A stretch of DNA of 64,000 nucleotides from JAJFKB01 sp965230515. Its GTDB lineage: Bacteria > Pseudomonadota > Gammaproteobacteria > Pseudomonadales > IMCC2047. The translations under genes were made by a program, and so were the position numbers. The notes beneath the pieces were generated by a model, which was given only the letters and a program-made list of their open reading frames with translations, was not told the origin of the DNA and ran no database searches. Positions within the stretch are counted from its first letter, which is position 1; every line of letters begins with the position of its first letter. Shown piece after piece: positions 26,895-36,583 of this stretch. Location: positions 2,170,001 to 2,234,000 of the forward strand of contig OZ246007.1 in NCBI GenBank assembly GCA_965230515.1, given 5' to 3'.

Positions 26895-27437
26895 ATGGCC
26901 AAATCTAACCATCGCTCAGCATATAAGCTGCTAACTTCTATAGCACAGCAAAGTGAGCAGAACTCAATATCGTTACCCTCTCAGGAGGCGATTCAAAGTC
27001 AGTGGCGGGGTGTTGGTTTCAGGCTCGCGGGGATCAGATTTGTAGCGCTGATGGAAGAGGTTGATGAAGTGCTTTATGTACCGAGTTGTACCAGTTTCCC
27101 CGGCGTAAAACCCTGGGTAAATGGCGTTGCCAATGTTCGGGGCAAGCTGTTATCGCTCATCGACATGGGCGTCTATTTTGGTCAAAAGCCAAGTCTCTCA
27201 TCTAAAACCAGTCGAGTGCTAAGTGTCAGGCAGGGTGACCTGTACACCGGCCTTATTGTAGAGCAGGTGATGGGAATGCAGACATTTGAGGAGCATGACA
27301 GGGTTGAGCCGAAGAAATTGCAAAAAGAGTTGATGCCCTATGTTACCGGAGGATTTCGGCAGAATGGAGCAAGCTGGACTATATTTAGTTTATCTGAGTT
27401 AGTAAAAACGCCGGATTTTTTGCAGGTGGCGTTATAG
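26895..27437 (+). CDS. pilI: CheW-like adaptor PilI
   Basis: 180 residues from the ATG at 26895, which has AGAGGTG just upstream; the longer frame from 26850 overlaps pilH and lacks such a site. It has a CheW domain: FRLAGIRFVALMEEVDEVLYVP, VNGVANVRGKLLSLIDMGVYFG. It would couple PilJ to the ChpA kinase at the membrane array. It lies 22 bp after pilH. Confidence 0.93.
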   Translation: MAKSNHRSAYKLLTSIAQQSEQNSISLPSQEAIQSQWRGVGFRLAGIRFVALMEEVDEVLYVPSCTSFPGVKPWVNGVANVRGKLLSLIDMGVYFGQKPSLSSKTSRVLSVRQGDLYTGLIVEQVMGMQTFEEHDRVEPKKLQKELMPYVTGGFRQNGASWTIFSLSELVKTPDFLQVAL

Positions 27438-27521
27438 GGGAATGGGCGGTTCAAGCCCAATAAAGGCTGGTCATCGCGATGTAAGGCCGGTATTCCAATA
27501 TTGTTTTTGGGAGTTTAAGGG

Positions 27522-29969
27522 ATGAAGGTAAAAAACGTAAACACCGGAGTCGGAAGTAACCGGTTAATCTTGGGACTGATTGTTCTTTTGGTCTTCGCAA
27601 TTGCTGGATTTATCAGTATTTTGGCGATCACCATCACAGAGAGCGGTCATGATAAACAGTATATTCGTCATGCCGGTGAGTTGAGAGTACTTTCGCAGGA
27701 GATTGCAAAAAACGCTACCGAAGCTGCGTCGGGTAAAGCTGAGGCCTTTGCTGGTCTGGAGAAAGCGACCAGCGAGTTTGATCGCCGTTGGGGCTATCTG
27801 AAAAATGGCGATGCCAGTGAAGGGTTGCCTAGCAGTCCGGCACTTGTACAAAGTGATATGGATGCTGTGTCTGCTCTGTGGGAGCAGGTTCAGTTGGATT
27901 CCAGGCAGATTATTGACAGTCAGGAATCTGTTTTGGCTTTGCACCAGGTAGCTGAATCGTTAAGCGAAACGGTACCCCGATTACAAACAGAATATGATGA
28001 TGCGATTGCTATCCTGTTGACGAAGAATGCCAAAGCGGATCAGATCGCGGTCGCGCAACGACAGTCCTGGTTGGCGGAACGGATCGCACGTAACGTCAAT
28101 ATTATTCTGGAGGGTGGTGAAAATGCGGTGCTAGCTGCCGATGCTTTTGAGTTGGATGCAAATGAATTTGCCAGAGTTTATCAGGGCATGCTCAAAGGTG
28201 ATGCAATGCTCAATGTCAGCCGGGTGCGTAATGCCAGGGTAGTAAAAATTCTGGAAAACATTACTGACCAGTTCCAGGTTGTTCGCGATAGTGCTGATAA
28301 AATTATCGAGTCATCACCTAAATTATTTCAGGTAAGAGAAGCGGCTAACACCATTTCGGCCAACTCCAAGGAGTTGCTGAACAGCACGTCCAGATTGACC
28401 GAACACTTTCAGGTATTACCTGGGGAGCGTCCTGTTACACCGACAATGGGCTATGCATGTGGTCTGGCTTCCCTGTTTATTATCGCTCTTTTGGGTTTCA
28501 TTATTTACCGTGATACGCGTACTCGATTGCACGAGCAATCGGCAACCAACGAACGTAACCAATCAGCGATTCTGCGATTGCTTGATGAGATCGCAGATTT
28601 GGCGGATGGTGATTTAACAGCCAGTGTTACGGTGACAGAAGATTTTACCGGAGCCATTGCGGACTCTATTAACTTTGCGATTGACCAGCTGCGAAATCTG
28701 GTTGTGACCATTAATGAAAACTCCATTTCGGTATCTGCGGCGGCCGAAGAGACACTGGGAACAGCGTCTCATTTATCCGAAGCCGCAGCGCACCAGGCGA
28801 GTGAGATTACCGAGGCTACATCAGCGATTAACCACATTGCGGGCTCTATGGACGAAGTATCTGGAAGTGCCGATGAATCTTCCAAAGTGGCGGAGCGGTC
28901 GGTTGTTATTGCCAACAAGGGTGCATCAGCGGTGCAGAATACGATTAACGGAATGGACAAGATCCGTGAACAGATTCAAAAGACGTCAAAACAGATCAAG
29001 CGTCTGGGTGAAAGTTCGCAGGAGATCGGCGATATCATCTCACTGATTAATGACATTGCTGACCAAACTAACATCCTGTCTCTCAATGCTGCTATTCAGG
29101 CATCGATGGCGGGTGAAGCAGGGCGTGGTTTTGCGGTGGTTGCTGATGAAGTACAGCGACTGGCGGAACGTTCAGGGGCTGCGACCAAGCAGATTGAGGT
29201 TCTGGTCAAGACGATTCAGGCCGATACCAACGATGCGGTTATTTCCATGGAACAGACCACTGCCGAGGTGGTTCAGGGAGCAAGACTGGCGCAGGATGCG
29301 GGTGTTGCACTGGAAGAAATCGAGCAGGTATCGAATGACCTTGCGCAATTGATTCAGGAGATTTCATCGGCGGCTATCCAACAGTCTTCAGCGGCAAACC
29401 AGATCTCCGAAACAATGAACGTGATTCAGGAAATTACCTCGCAGACCTCGTCAGGTACCATGGCGACTGCAGCTTCGATTGGTAATATGGCCAATATGGC
29501 GAAGGATATGCAGAGTTCTGTGGCGGGCTTCAAACTACCGGCCGGTGCTGCCAATGATACGGGTAGTGCGGATGTTGAGCAGGTACAGGGAACCGAAGAC
29601 CCGGGTTCAGCATTAGAGGAGTCAGATTCTGAAAACAGTGAATCAGCGACTGAAGAACCGGTTGATTCAAATGAAATAGTCTCGAATGATGTTGATTCGG
29701 AAGGAACAGTTCTAGCTCAAGATATTGTAGAAGAGCAGTTTGAGGACGGCACAGAGGCGTCGAATGAGGAAGCCGTGTCTGAAGAGATTGATCTGTCCGA
29801 TGCCGAAGATGATGATTCGAGTGAAGGTGGTGAAATGGTTGCAGGCATTGAGGTGACAGAGATCGAGCCGGATACGCTGGAAGATGATGCCATCCTGGAA
29901 CAGCTGGATGATCAGGATACAGACCAGGAAGATGATGAAGACGATAATCGCAGCGTATCAGTTGCGTAG
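27522..29969 (+). CDS. pilJ: Methyl-accepting chemotaxis protein PilJ with acidic C-terminal extension
   Basis: 815 residues against about 682 in Pseudomonas. Membrane helices lie at about 14-36 and 307-328 and enclose a periplasmic PilJ-type sensor region; a HAMP-like linker follows, and the signalling tip IADQTNILSLNAAIQASMAG starts near residue 512. The family body ends near residue 676. The remaining 139 residues are low-complexity and strongly acidic: 53 Asp/Glu, one Arg and no Lys. The frame is uninterrupted and ends in DQEDDEDDNRSVSVA. In Pseudomonas PilJ senses pilus-surface interaction through PilA. No CheR or CheB gene lies in this cluster. Confidence 0.93.
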   Translation: MKVKNVNTGVGSNRLILGLIVLLVFAIAGFISILAITITESGHDKQYIRHAGELRVLSQEIAKNATEAASGKAEAFAGLEKATSEFDRRWGYLKNGDASEGLPSSPALVQSDMDAVSALWEQVQLDSRQIIDSQESVLALHQVAESLSETVPRLQTEYDDAIAILLTKNAKADQIAVAQRQSWLAERIARNVNIILEGGENAVLAADAFELDANEFARVYQGMLKGDAMLNVSRVRNARVVKILENITDQFQVVRDSADKIIESSPKLFQVREAANTISANSKELLNSTSRLTEHFQVLPGERPVTPTMGYACGLASLFIIALLGFIIYRDTRTRLHEQSATNERNQSAILRLLDEIADLADGDLTASVTVTEDFTGAIADSINFAIDQLRNLVVTINENSISVSAAAEETLGTASHLSEAAAHQASEITEATSAINHIAGSMDEVSGSADESSKVAERSVVIANKGASAVQNTINGMDKIREQIQKTSKQIKRLGESSQEIGDIISLINDIADQTNILSLNAAIQASMAGEAGRGFAVVADEVQRLAERSGAATKQIEVLVKTIQADTNDAVISMEQTTAEVVQGARLAQDAGVALEEIEQVSNDLAQLIQEISSAAIQQSSAANQISETMNVIQEITSQTSSGTMATAASIGNMANMAKDMQSSVAGFKLPAGAANDTGSADVEQVQGTEDPGSALEESDSENSESATEEPVDSNEIVSNDVDSEGTVLAQDIVEEQFEDGTEASNEEAVSEEIDLSDAEDDDSSEGGEMVAGIEVTEIEPDTLEDDAILEQLDDQDTDQEDDEDDNRSVSVA

Positions 29970-30028
29970 CATCTAAACGGGATCAGGGTTGTATCTGGTT
30001 GTAGGCCAGACAACTGTTTCAGAATATA

Positions 30029-30050
30029 TGCTCCTTCGTATGAAGGAGCA
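30029..30050. other. Perfect intergenic hairpin between pilJ and chpA
   Basis: TGCTCCTTC (30029-30037), loop GTAT and GAAGGAGCA (30042-30050) form a perfect 9-bp stem. No T-tract follows. It ends 20 bp before the chpA start and just before its ribosome binding site GGAG (30062-30065). It could stabilise the pilGHIJ message or affect chpA translation. Confidence 0.55.
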
Positions 30051-30070
30051 GCGGAAAGGATGGAGTCAAC

Positions 30071-33000
30071 ATGGGTGAGTCCTCGGATGTCATGAGCCTC
30101 GAGTGGGTTCAGGCCGATATCGAACAAACCCTGCAGCAGGCCCAGCAACAGCTGGAAAACTGTGTCTCAGGGGATGGCAACAGCCAGGAATTATTGCAGT
30201 CCTGTTACGATGCTGTGCACCAGGTTCAGGGATCGCTGCAGATGGTAGGGTTGCCCGGTGCGGTAATGCTAACCGAGCAGCTTGAAGCGTTGTTGAGTGC
30301 ACTTCTCAATGGTCAGGTTTCGGACCAGGATGGAGCATATGCGGCTATGGCTCAGGGTTTGGTTCACCTGCCGCCCTATCTATTGCGTGTTAAATCGGAG
30401 GGTGAAGAGACGCCCCTGTTACTGCTTTCTGCGATCAATGAAGTCCGTGGTGTTCTTGGTGAGCCCCGGCTGCCTGAATTAGAGCTTTTTAAACCGAAAC
30501 TGGGGAATGCCAGACCTCTTGCCAGCGAGTCATTAAAGAGTGGTTTTGAAGAAAACAGCAAGCAAGGTATTAAAAAGGTCAGGCAGATTTATCAGTTTGC
30601 GCTGGTGGGTCTGATCCGTAATGAGGATATAAAAACCAATCTGGCACGTATCTCAAATGCCTTGGCAAGACTTCAGCAGGACTGCAAAGGTACGCGGGTC
30701 AGTCAACTTTGGGAAGTGTCTTCTGCGTTAATGGAAGGCTTGATTGGGCAGGCAATTGAGCTAAATACCCAGGTCATAGACTTGCTCCGCTCAATCGATA
30801 AGGCAATTAAGCAATTGGCTTCGAAGGGTGCTGCAGGTTTGGATGATCAGCCACCGGCTGAGCTGTTGACAGGTTTGCTATATAGCATTGCGAAAACACA
30901 GGCAGTGACGCCCCATATTCGTGCTGTTAAAGATGAATACAGCCTGGATCAGTACCCGTTGGCGTCGAATGAGTCAAAAGATCAGGAACTGATTGCTCCA
31001 CCTGATAAGGAAACGATTGGTTCAGTGGTTGCCGCACTGACAGAAGAGTTGCAACGTATCAAAGACACCATTGATCTTTATGTGAGAAATGAGGTTAAAG
31101 GTGATATTGATCTTGGTGGACTGAGGCCGAGTTTGTCCCAGATCGCCAGTACCCTGGAGTTGCTAAATCTGGAGGCTCCAAACCTGGTGGTGAAGGAGCA
31201 GCTTGAAGTACTGGCAGAACATTCCAATGGTGGTGTTGAGATACCCAACGAGCAACTATTGCAAATTGCTGAAGCGCTGCTCTACGTTGAAGCGGAACTG
31301 GAATGCATCGCGGAACGAATTAGCTCGGTTCGAGGGCAGAATAGTCTCAGTGTCCATGCAAATAGTGCATCTGAGACCGTTATTACAGAGAGTTTGGTAA
31401 ATTTAAAACAGGCCAAGGAAGCGTTCAATGACTTTGCCATTGATGACGGAGATTTTGAGCAACTCACCGGAGTGCCTGAAATGCTGCGTGGTGCTTATGG
31501 TGGTTTGACCATTTTGGATTTGAAAACCCCTGCCCAACTGACCTTTTCCATTGCCCAGTATATTGAAGATGATATTGTTGCCCGGCAGCAGGTTCCCGAA
31601 CAATCGGTTATGGAAACCTTGGCAGAGGTTGCGGCAGCGGTAGAGTACTATCTTGAAGGGCTGGCAGCCAAACAGCCGGTGAACGAGAGTATTCTGGAGC
31701 GAGCGAAGAGCAGTATTACTGCGTTGGGTTATCCGATTGAGCAGGTAGAGGGGATTGTCAGCGATCATCACTGGCAGGCAGAAGACGAGATTGATCTCGC
31801 TGAAAATGAAACCGTTTCGGAAACTCAGGCGCCGGACGAGGAAGACGCGGCTGAATCAAAAGAGGCTGTTGATCCCTCGGTTCAGGCCGAGCAGTCAGGA
31901 GAAGCAGAAATTGAGATATCGGCGCAGGAAGAGCTATCCGAGCCAGCAGAAGCTAATGCTGCTGATCAACCGATGGTTGATGAAGAGATCGTCGAAATAT
32001 TTGTTGAAGAGGCCGAAGAGGTGCTCGCTACCATTGATGAGCACTGGCCAGAATATGCCAGGGATTTCTCTGATGAGGGTGCACTTAAAGAGGTTCGCCG
32101 GTCGTTCCACACACTGAAGGGCAGTGGCCGAATGGTCGAAGCTTCAGTCATTGCTGAGTTGGCCTGGTCCATAGAAAACATGCTCAACAATCTCATTGAG
32201 GGAACCATAACGGCCAGCGCCGCGATGGTGAGCCTGGTTGATCGGGTGCGCTCCGAACTGCCGGCGTTAATTCAGCAGTTTAAGGTGCAGGCTGATCCGG
32301 AGCTGGATGTTACCTCGCTAATGGACTCCGCTGATAAACTGGCGAAAGGAGAAAATCTGAGTGTTGATGAGGAACAGCCAGAAAGCGTTACAACTACAGA
32401 AGCTGAGCAGGCGGAAGAAAAAAGCGACACTGCGCTTTATGAAATCTTTGTTAAAGAGTCGGCCACCCATATTGGTGTGCTGGAAGCCTTTCTGCAAGAG
32501 GCTAAATCCGCATCAGATCCTATTTGCTTTACTGATCAGTTATATCGTGCGCTGCATACCTTGAAAGGCAGTGCCCATATGGCGTCACTGTCGGCAATTG
32601 CAAATATCGCATCCGGCTGTGAATCGCTCGTCAAAGAGATGAGGAATCTTGATATACCAGCTGATGCTGAGCTGCAGCAGCTGCTTGATCGTGCACGCGA
32701 GCTGCTTCAGTCAGGCGTCGCGCAAATTCAGGAGGGGCAGATAGCTGAGATTGATGGCAGTGAAATGTTCCTCGAAGATTTAGCGCTGCAATTATCACAA
32801 AGAGTGATTCAGTCAGAGGCATCGGATTCCGAGCGGACTTCACCTGTTGCGAAATTTATGCAGGACAGCATTGATACGCTATGCGCAATTAATGATGAAT
32901 ATGAGATATGGCAGAAAGATCTGCGTCTTGATAGTGAGCCGTTTAGCAATATTATCTCCGCCGTGAGTAAGGTTAATGCAAACGTTGAAACCGTCGAGCT

Positions 33001-36000
33001 GCCGGCACTACAGACACTTCTGGCAACGATGGAGTATGTCTATCGCACCGTTGACGGACTAAAACTGTCCGTATCTGAAGGCCTCTCAGGGGCGCTGGAT
33101 GGTGCGCATGAAGGGTTGGCTATATTGATGGACCAACTGGCTGCAGGGCAGGATCTGGATAGCTCGGATCAATGGGTAGCTGCGTTGGATAATGAACTCA
33201 ACCTCCTTCAGGAGTCGCAACAACAAGCCGATCAGCTACAGACAGAATCATCAGAGCAGGGAGCGAGTGACGCGCCAGCAACTGATGAGTTTCCATCTGA
33301 TATGGACATCGCTGAAGAAGTTGCGCAAGCGCCTGCCGCGCCGGAAACCCTGGTTATTGAGACCGATGATGACCGGGAGTTGTTGGAAATATTCCTGAGT
33401 GAAGCTGAAGAGATTATGGATCTGGTGGCTGAAGCGAAGCAGCGCTGGATCGAAGCACCAGACAACTTAAATGCTGTGGATGAGCTGCAGCGTGGATTGC
33501 ACACGCTCAAGGGCAGCTCCCGCATGACGGGTGTAACGGCTATTGGCAACCTAAGCCATGAGTTGGAGTCTATCTACGAGAATATCAATGCAGGCAAGCT
33601 ATCGGTATCGGATGAACTGTTTGATCTGGTGCATGAATGTGATGATCGTCTGGTTGATATGCTGGCCAGTTTGAAAGCTGACTTCAGCTATCAACCTGCT
33701 AATGACCTCATTCAAAAGGTCAAGCAGTTCCATGCGCAGCAGTTGGCGGAAGGTGTGCAACAGGCTTCGATTTCAGCTGTTCCAGAGAGTCAGACGAAGG
33801 AAGCCGGCACAGCAGACCAGCTATCAGATTTTGTACGGCTGGGCGGTGAACTCCTGAAGAAACTGGCCACGGCCGTTAAAAAACCTGTCAGGAAAAACAG
33901 CAATCTGAATAAGGCGCACAAAAATATCAGCTCGGCTGTTGTTGCACTACAAAATGTCGCCTACGAGCAAGGTGTTCATGAGGTGGGAGATCTTTGCCAG
34001 ATTTATCTGGAGGTGATCAATAATATCGAGCCAAAAGAGTTGGCCAGTAAAGAGGCGAAAGCGGATCTGGGTGAATGGTTGGAGCGTATAGAGAGTAGCT
34101 TCAATGAAGCTCAAGTCGCCATTGAACCAGAACAGCAGGATAAAGAAGCCGCTCAACCTGTTTCGGCCGATGCGCCAGACAGGCAGGCTGGCAAAGAAAA
34201 CGTGCGGGTATCTTCTGACTTGCTGGAGCGATTGGTTGACCTGGCGGGAGAGACGAGTGTTTCCCGGTCCCGTGTTGAGCAGCAGGTCAGTAATTTTGGT
34301 TATGCCATTGATGAAATGGGTTCGACAGTAGAGCGTTTACGAGAACAACTACGTCGTATGGAAACTGAAACGGAAGCGCAGATTCTATTCCGGCAGGAGC
34401 GGGAAGGGCCAGAGCATAAAGGGTTTGACCCATTGGAGATGGACCGCTACAGCCGAATGCAGGAGCTGTCTAGAGCGCTCGTGGAATCGGTATCCGATTT
34501 GTTCGATCTCAAGGAAACATTACAGGATAGGTCGCGTTATACGGAAAGCCTTCTGTTACAGCAATCGCGGGTCAATACCGAGTTGCAGGAAGGGCTGATG
34601 AAGACACGTATGGTACCTTTTTCAAGGATGGTACCCAGGTTGCGACGTATTGTGCGTCAAGTTGGTAATGAGCTCGGAAAACAGGTCGATTTCTTATTGA
34701 AGAATGTTGATCTGGAACTGGACCGGTCGTTACTGGAGCACATGACGGCTCCATTGGAGCATATGATCAGAAATGCTTTGGATCATGGCATAGAAAGTCC
34801 GGAGCAAAGAGATCGGGCTGGCAAACAGAAAGGCGGAGTTGTTGAGCTGGAGCTTCATAGAGACGGCGGCGACATTGTGCTCACTTTGCGAGACGACGGT
34901 GCCGGTATTGATGTAAATACAGTGAAACAAAAGGCGATACAGCAGGGCTTGATGACTGAGGACACCGAAATGTCAGATCATCAGGTGATGCAGTTCATCA
35001 TGCAGGCAGGCTTCAGCACCGCAAAAGAGGTTACCCAGATTTCCGGACGAGGCGTTGGAATGGATGTCGTTCGCAGTGAAATCAAACAGTTGGGGGGAAG
35101 CATTGATATTTCATCCCGCATTGGTGAAGGGTCCTGTTTTACGGTTCGCGTACCCTATACGGTGTCAATAAACCGAGCGCTTATGGTGAATGTTGCGGAT
35201 GAAGTTTACGCGCTTCCACTCAGTACGGTTGAGGGTGTGGTACGAGTCAGTCCCTATGAGTTGGAAGAGTACTACAAAGAGGACGGTCCGGAGTTTGAAT
35301 ATGCCGGGCAGAAGTACGAACTTCATTATCTCGGCCAGTTTACCGGTCATGGCAATAGCTATCTGCTACAAAACCAGGCGTTACCCCTGCCTGTGGTGCT
35401 GATACGTACTGCAGAACGGGCAATTGCGATACAGGTGGACAGCATTAACGGAAGCCGAGAGATCGTGGTCAAACCCCTGGGCCCGCAGTTGGGAGCAATT
35501 TCGGGAATGTCTGGTGCCACTATACTGGGCGATGGTCGTGTGGTACTTATTCTGGATGTTGCGGCTATGGCAAGATCCATGGCGCTGACGCCTGGCGGCA
35601 CCGAAACCACTATCGAAGCGAAAGCCAGTGTTTCTGACAACTTACAGGTAATGGTGGTTGATGACTCGGTGACCGTACGTAAGGTTGCCTCACGTTTGCT
35701 GGAGCGCAACGGTATGGACGTGATTGTTGCAAAAGACGGTGTTGAGGCGATGACCAAACTACAGGATGTTATCCCGGATATTATGCTGTTGGATATTGAG
35801 ATGCCACGGATGGATGGCTTTGAGCTGGCGTCCTTTATGAGAAACGATGATAGTCTAAGAGAAGTGCCGATTGTGATGATTACTTCCCGAACGGGAGATA
35901 AGCACCGTAATCGTGCGCTGGATATCGGAGTGAACCGGTTTATGGGTAAACCTTTCCAGGAAGCAGATCTGCTTGATGCAATTGCTGAACTGACGGACTA

Positions 36001-36043
36001 TGAAAGGTTCTCTGAGGCACCGGAAGCGGTAAATTCAAAATAA
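30071..36043 (+). CDS. chpA: Hybrid chemosensory histidine kinase ChpA (PilL)
   Basis: 1990 residues; Pseudomonas ChpA is about 2470. Three canonical HPt domains are visible from their HTLKGS motifs at H680, H829 and H1144. A fourth N-terminal one has HQVQGS at H50. Another segment near residue 470-500 (MLRGAYGGLTILDLKTPAQL) looks like an HPt that lost its His. Then come a dimerisation region, an HATPase with LEHMIRNALDHGIESPEQR and GRGVGMDVVRSE, a CheW domain, and a C-terminal receiver with D1908 in MLLDIEMPRMDG. Acidic linkers join the HPt units, notably around 580-650. It phosphorylates PilG and PilH. SD GGAG is at 30062-30065. Confidence 0.95.
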   Translation: MGESSDVMSLEWVQADIEQTLQQAQQQLENCVSGDGNSQELLQSCYDAVHQVQGSLQMVGLPGAVMLTEQLEALLSALLNGQVSDQDGAYAAMAQGLVHLPPYLLRVKSEGEETPLLLLSAINEVRGVLGEPRLPELELFKPKLGNARPLASESLKSGFEENSKQGIKKVRQIYQFALVGLIRNEDIKTNLARISNALARLQQDCKGTRVSQLWEVSSALMEGLIGQAIELNTQVIDLLRSIDKAIKQLASKGAAGLDDQPPAELLTGLLYSIAKTQAVTPHIRAVKDEYSLDQYPLASNESKDQELIAPPDKETIGSVVAALTEELQRIKDTIDLYVRNEVKGDIDLGGLRPSLSQIASTLELLNLEAPNLVVKEQLEVLAEHSNGGVEIPNEQLLQIAEALLYVEAELECIAERISSVRGQNSLSVHANSASETVITESLVNLKQAKEAFNDFAIDDGDFEQLTGVPEMLRGAYGGLTILDLKTPAQLTFSIAQYIEDDIVARQQVPEQSVMETLAEVAAAVEYYLEGLAAKQPVNESILERAKSSITALGYPIEQVEGIVSDHHWQAEDEIDLAENETVSETQAPDEEDAAESKEAVDPSVQAEQSGEAEIEISAQEELSEPAEANAADQPMVDEEIVEIFVEEAEEVLATIDEHWPEYARDFSDEGALKEVRRSFHTLKGSGRMVEASVIAELAWSIENMLNNLIEGTITASAAMVSLVDRVRSELPALIQQFKVQADPELDVTSLMDSADKLAKGENLSVDEEQPESVTTTEAEQAEEKSDTALYEIFVKESATHIGVLEAFLQEAKSASDPICFTDQLYRALHTLKGSAHMASLSAIANIASGCESLVKEMRNLDIPADAELQQLLDRARELLQSGVAQIQEGQIAEIDGSEMFLEDLALQLSQRVIQSEASDSERTSPVAKFMQDSIDTLCAINDEYEIWQKDLRLDSEPFSNIISAVSKVNANVETVELPALQTLLATMEYVYRTVDGLKLSVSEGLSGALDGAHEGLAILMDQLAAGQDLDSSDQWVAALDNELNLLQESQQQADQLQTESSEQGASDAPATDEFPSDMDIAEEVAQAPAAPETLVIETDDDRELLEIFLSEAEEIMDLVAEAKQRWIEAPDNLNAVDELQRGLHTLKGSSRMTGVTAIGNLSHELESIYENINAGKLSVSDELFDLVHECDDRLVDMLASLKADFSYQPANDLIQKVKQFHAQQLAEGVQQASISAVPESQTKEAGTADQLSDFVRLGGELLKKLATAVKKPVRKNSNLNKAHKNISSAVVALQNVAYEQGVHEVGDLCQIYLEVINNIEPKELASKEAKADLGEWLERIESSFNEAQVAIEPEQQDKEAAQPVSADAPDRQAGKENVRVSSDLLERLVDLAGETSVSRSRVEQQVSNFGYAIDEMGSTVERLREQLRRMETETEAQILFRQEREGPEHKGFDPLEMDRYSRMQELSRALVESVSDLFDLKETLQDRSRYTESLLLQQSRVNTELQEGLMKTRMVPFSRMVPRLRRIVRQVGNELGKQVDFLLKNVDLELDRSLLEHMTAPLEHMIRNALDHGIESPEQRDRAGKQKGGVVELELHRDGGDIVLTLRDDGAGIDVNTVKQKAIQQGLMTEDTEMSDHQVMQFIMQAGFSTAKEVTQISGRGVGMDVVRSEIKQLGGSIDISSRIGEGSCFTVRVPYTVSINRALMVNVADEVYALPLSTVEGVVRVSPYELEEYYKEDGPEFEYAGQKYELHYLGQFTGHGNSYLLQNQALPLPVVLIRTAERAIAIQVDSINGSREIVVKPLGPQLGAISGMSGATILGDGRVVLILDVAAMARSMALTPGGTETTIEAKASVSDNLQVMVVDDSVTVRKVASRLLERNGMDVIVAKDGVEAMTKLQDVIPDIMLLDIEMPRMDGFELASFMRNDDSLREVPIVMITSRTGDKHRNRALDIGVNRFMGKPFQEADLLDAIAELTDYERFSEAPEAVNSK

Positions 36044-36069
36044 TCGATTTTATATAAAAGGCTTAAAAT

Positions 36070-36525
36070 ATGGCTGAAGCACCTCTACCCAGTCTCATTA
36101 TACCGCTACAAGACAGGAATCTGCTTTTACCCGCCTGCACCCTGGCGGAGGTAACTCCAATGGCGGGACTAATTGTTGAATCGCATTCGCAGCGTTGGGT
36201 GCTCGGTCATAAACATTGGCGCAATCTGCGTATTCCCGTGGTTTGCTTTGAGACACTATCCGGCGGGAGCCTGAAAAAGCACTCAGAGAAAGCCTGTATC
36301 GCGGTATTTAAGTCGTTCGCCGGTAACGATAAGCTGCCCTTCTGGGGAATGCTGGTGCAGGGGAATCCGCGGTCAGTAAAGGTCAATGAGAAAGAGATCT
36401 GCGAGTTAAACGAACAGGTTAGTGATACTGAAATTATGTCGGTTCAGCTTAAAAGTGAGCATTTACGGATACCTGACCTGGATCGTGTTGAAAAGCAACT
36501 CTACGAGACCGCGTTTGCCGGGTAA
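36070..36525 (+). CDS. chpC: CheW-like protein ChpC
   Basis: 151 residues with a CheW-type fold: SLIIPLQDRNLLLPACTLAEVTPMAG and WRNLRIPVVCFETLSGG. It lies 26 bp after chpA and is the last gene of the cluster. In Pseudomonas the order is chpA-chpB-chpC; here chpB, the CheB-like methylesterase, is absent. ChpC probably links a further receptor to the kinase array. It converges on rsmE. Confidence 0.85.
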   Translation: MAEAPLPSLIIPLQDRNLLLPACTLAEVTPMAGLIVESHSQRWVLGHKHWRNLRIPVVCFETLSGGSLKKHSEKACIAVFKSFAGNDKLPFWGMLVQGNPRSVKVNEKEICELNEQVSDTEIMSVQLKSEHLRIPDLDRVEKQLYETAFAG

Positions 36526-36583
36526 AACAGCATATTATTGAACGATCAGAATCTCGTTCGGTACCAAGCTGTCCTTATTCGGA

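Noticed and set aside
29550..29969. Frameshift as the cause of the acidic PilJ tail
   Set aside because: The codon pattern in the tail stays regular (Asp/Glu codons in frame throughout), and a shifted frame would give mixed composition. The tail therefore looks genuine.
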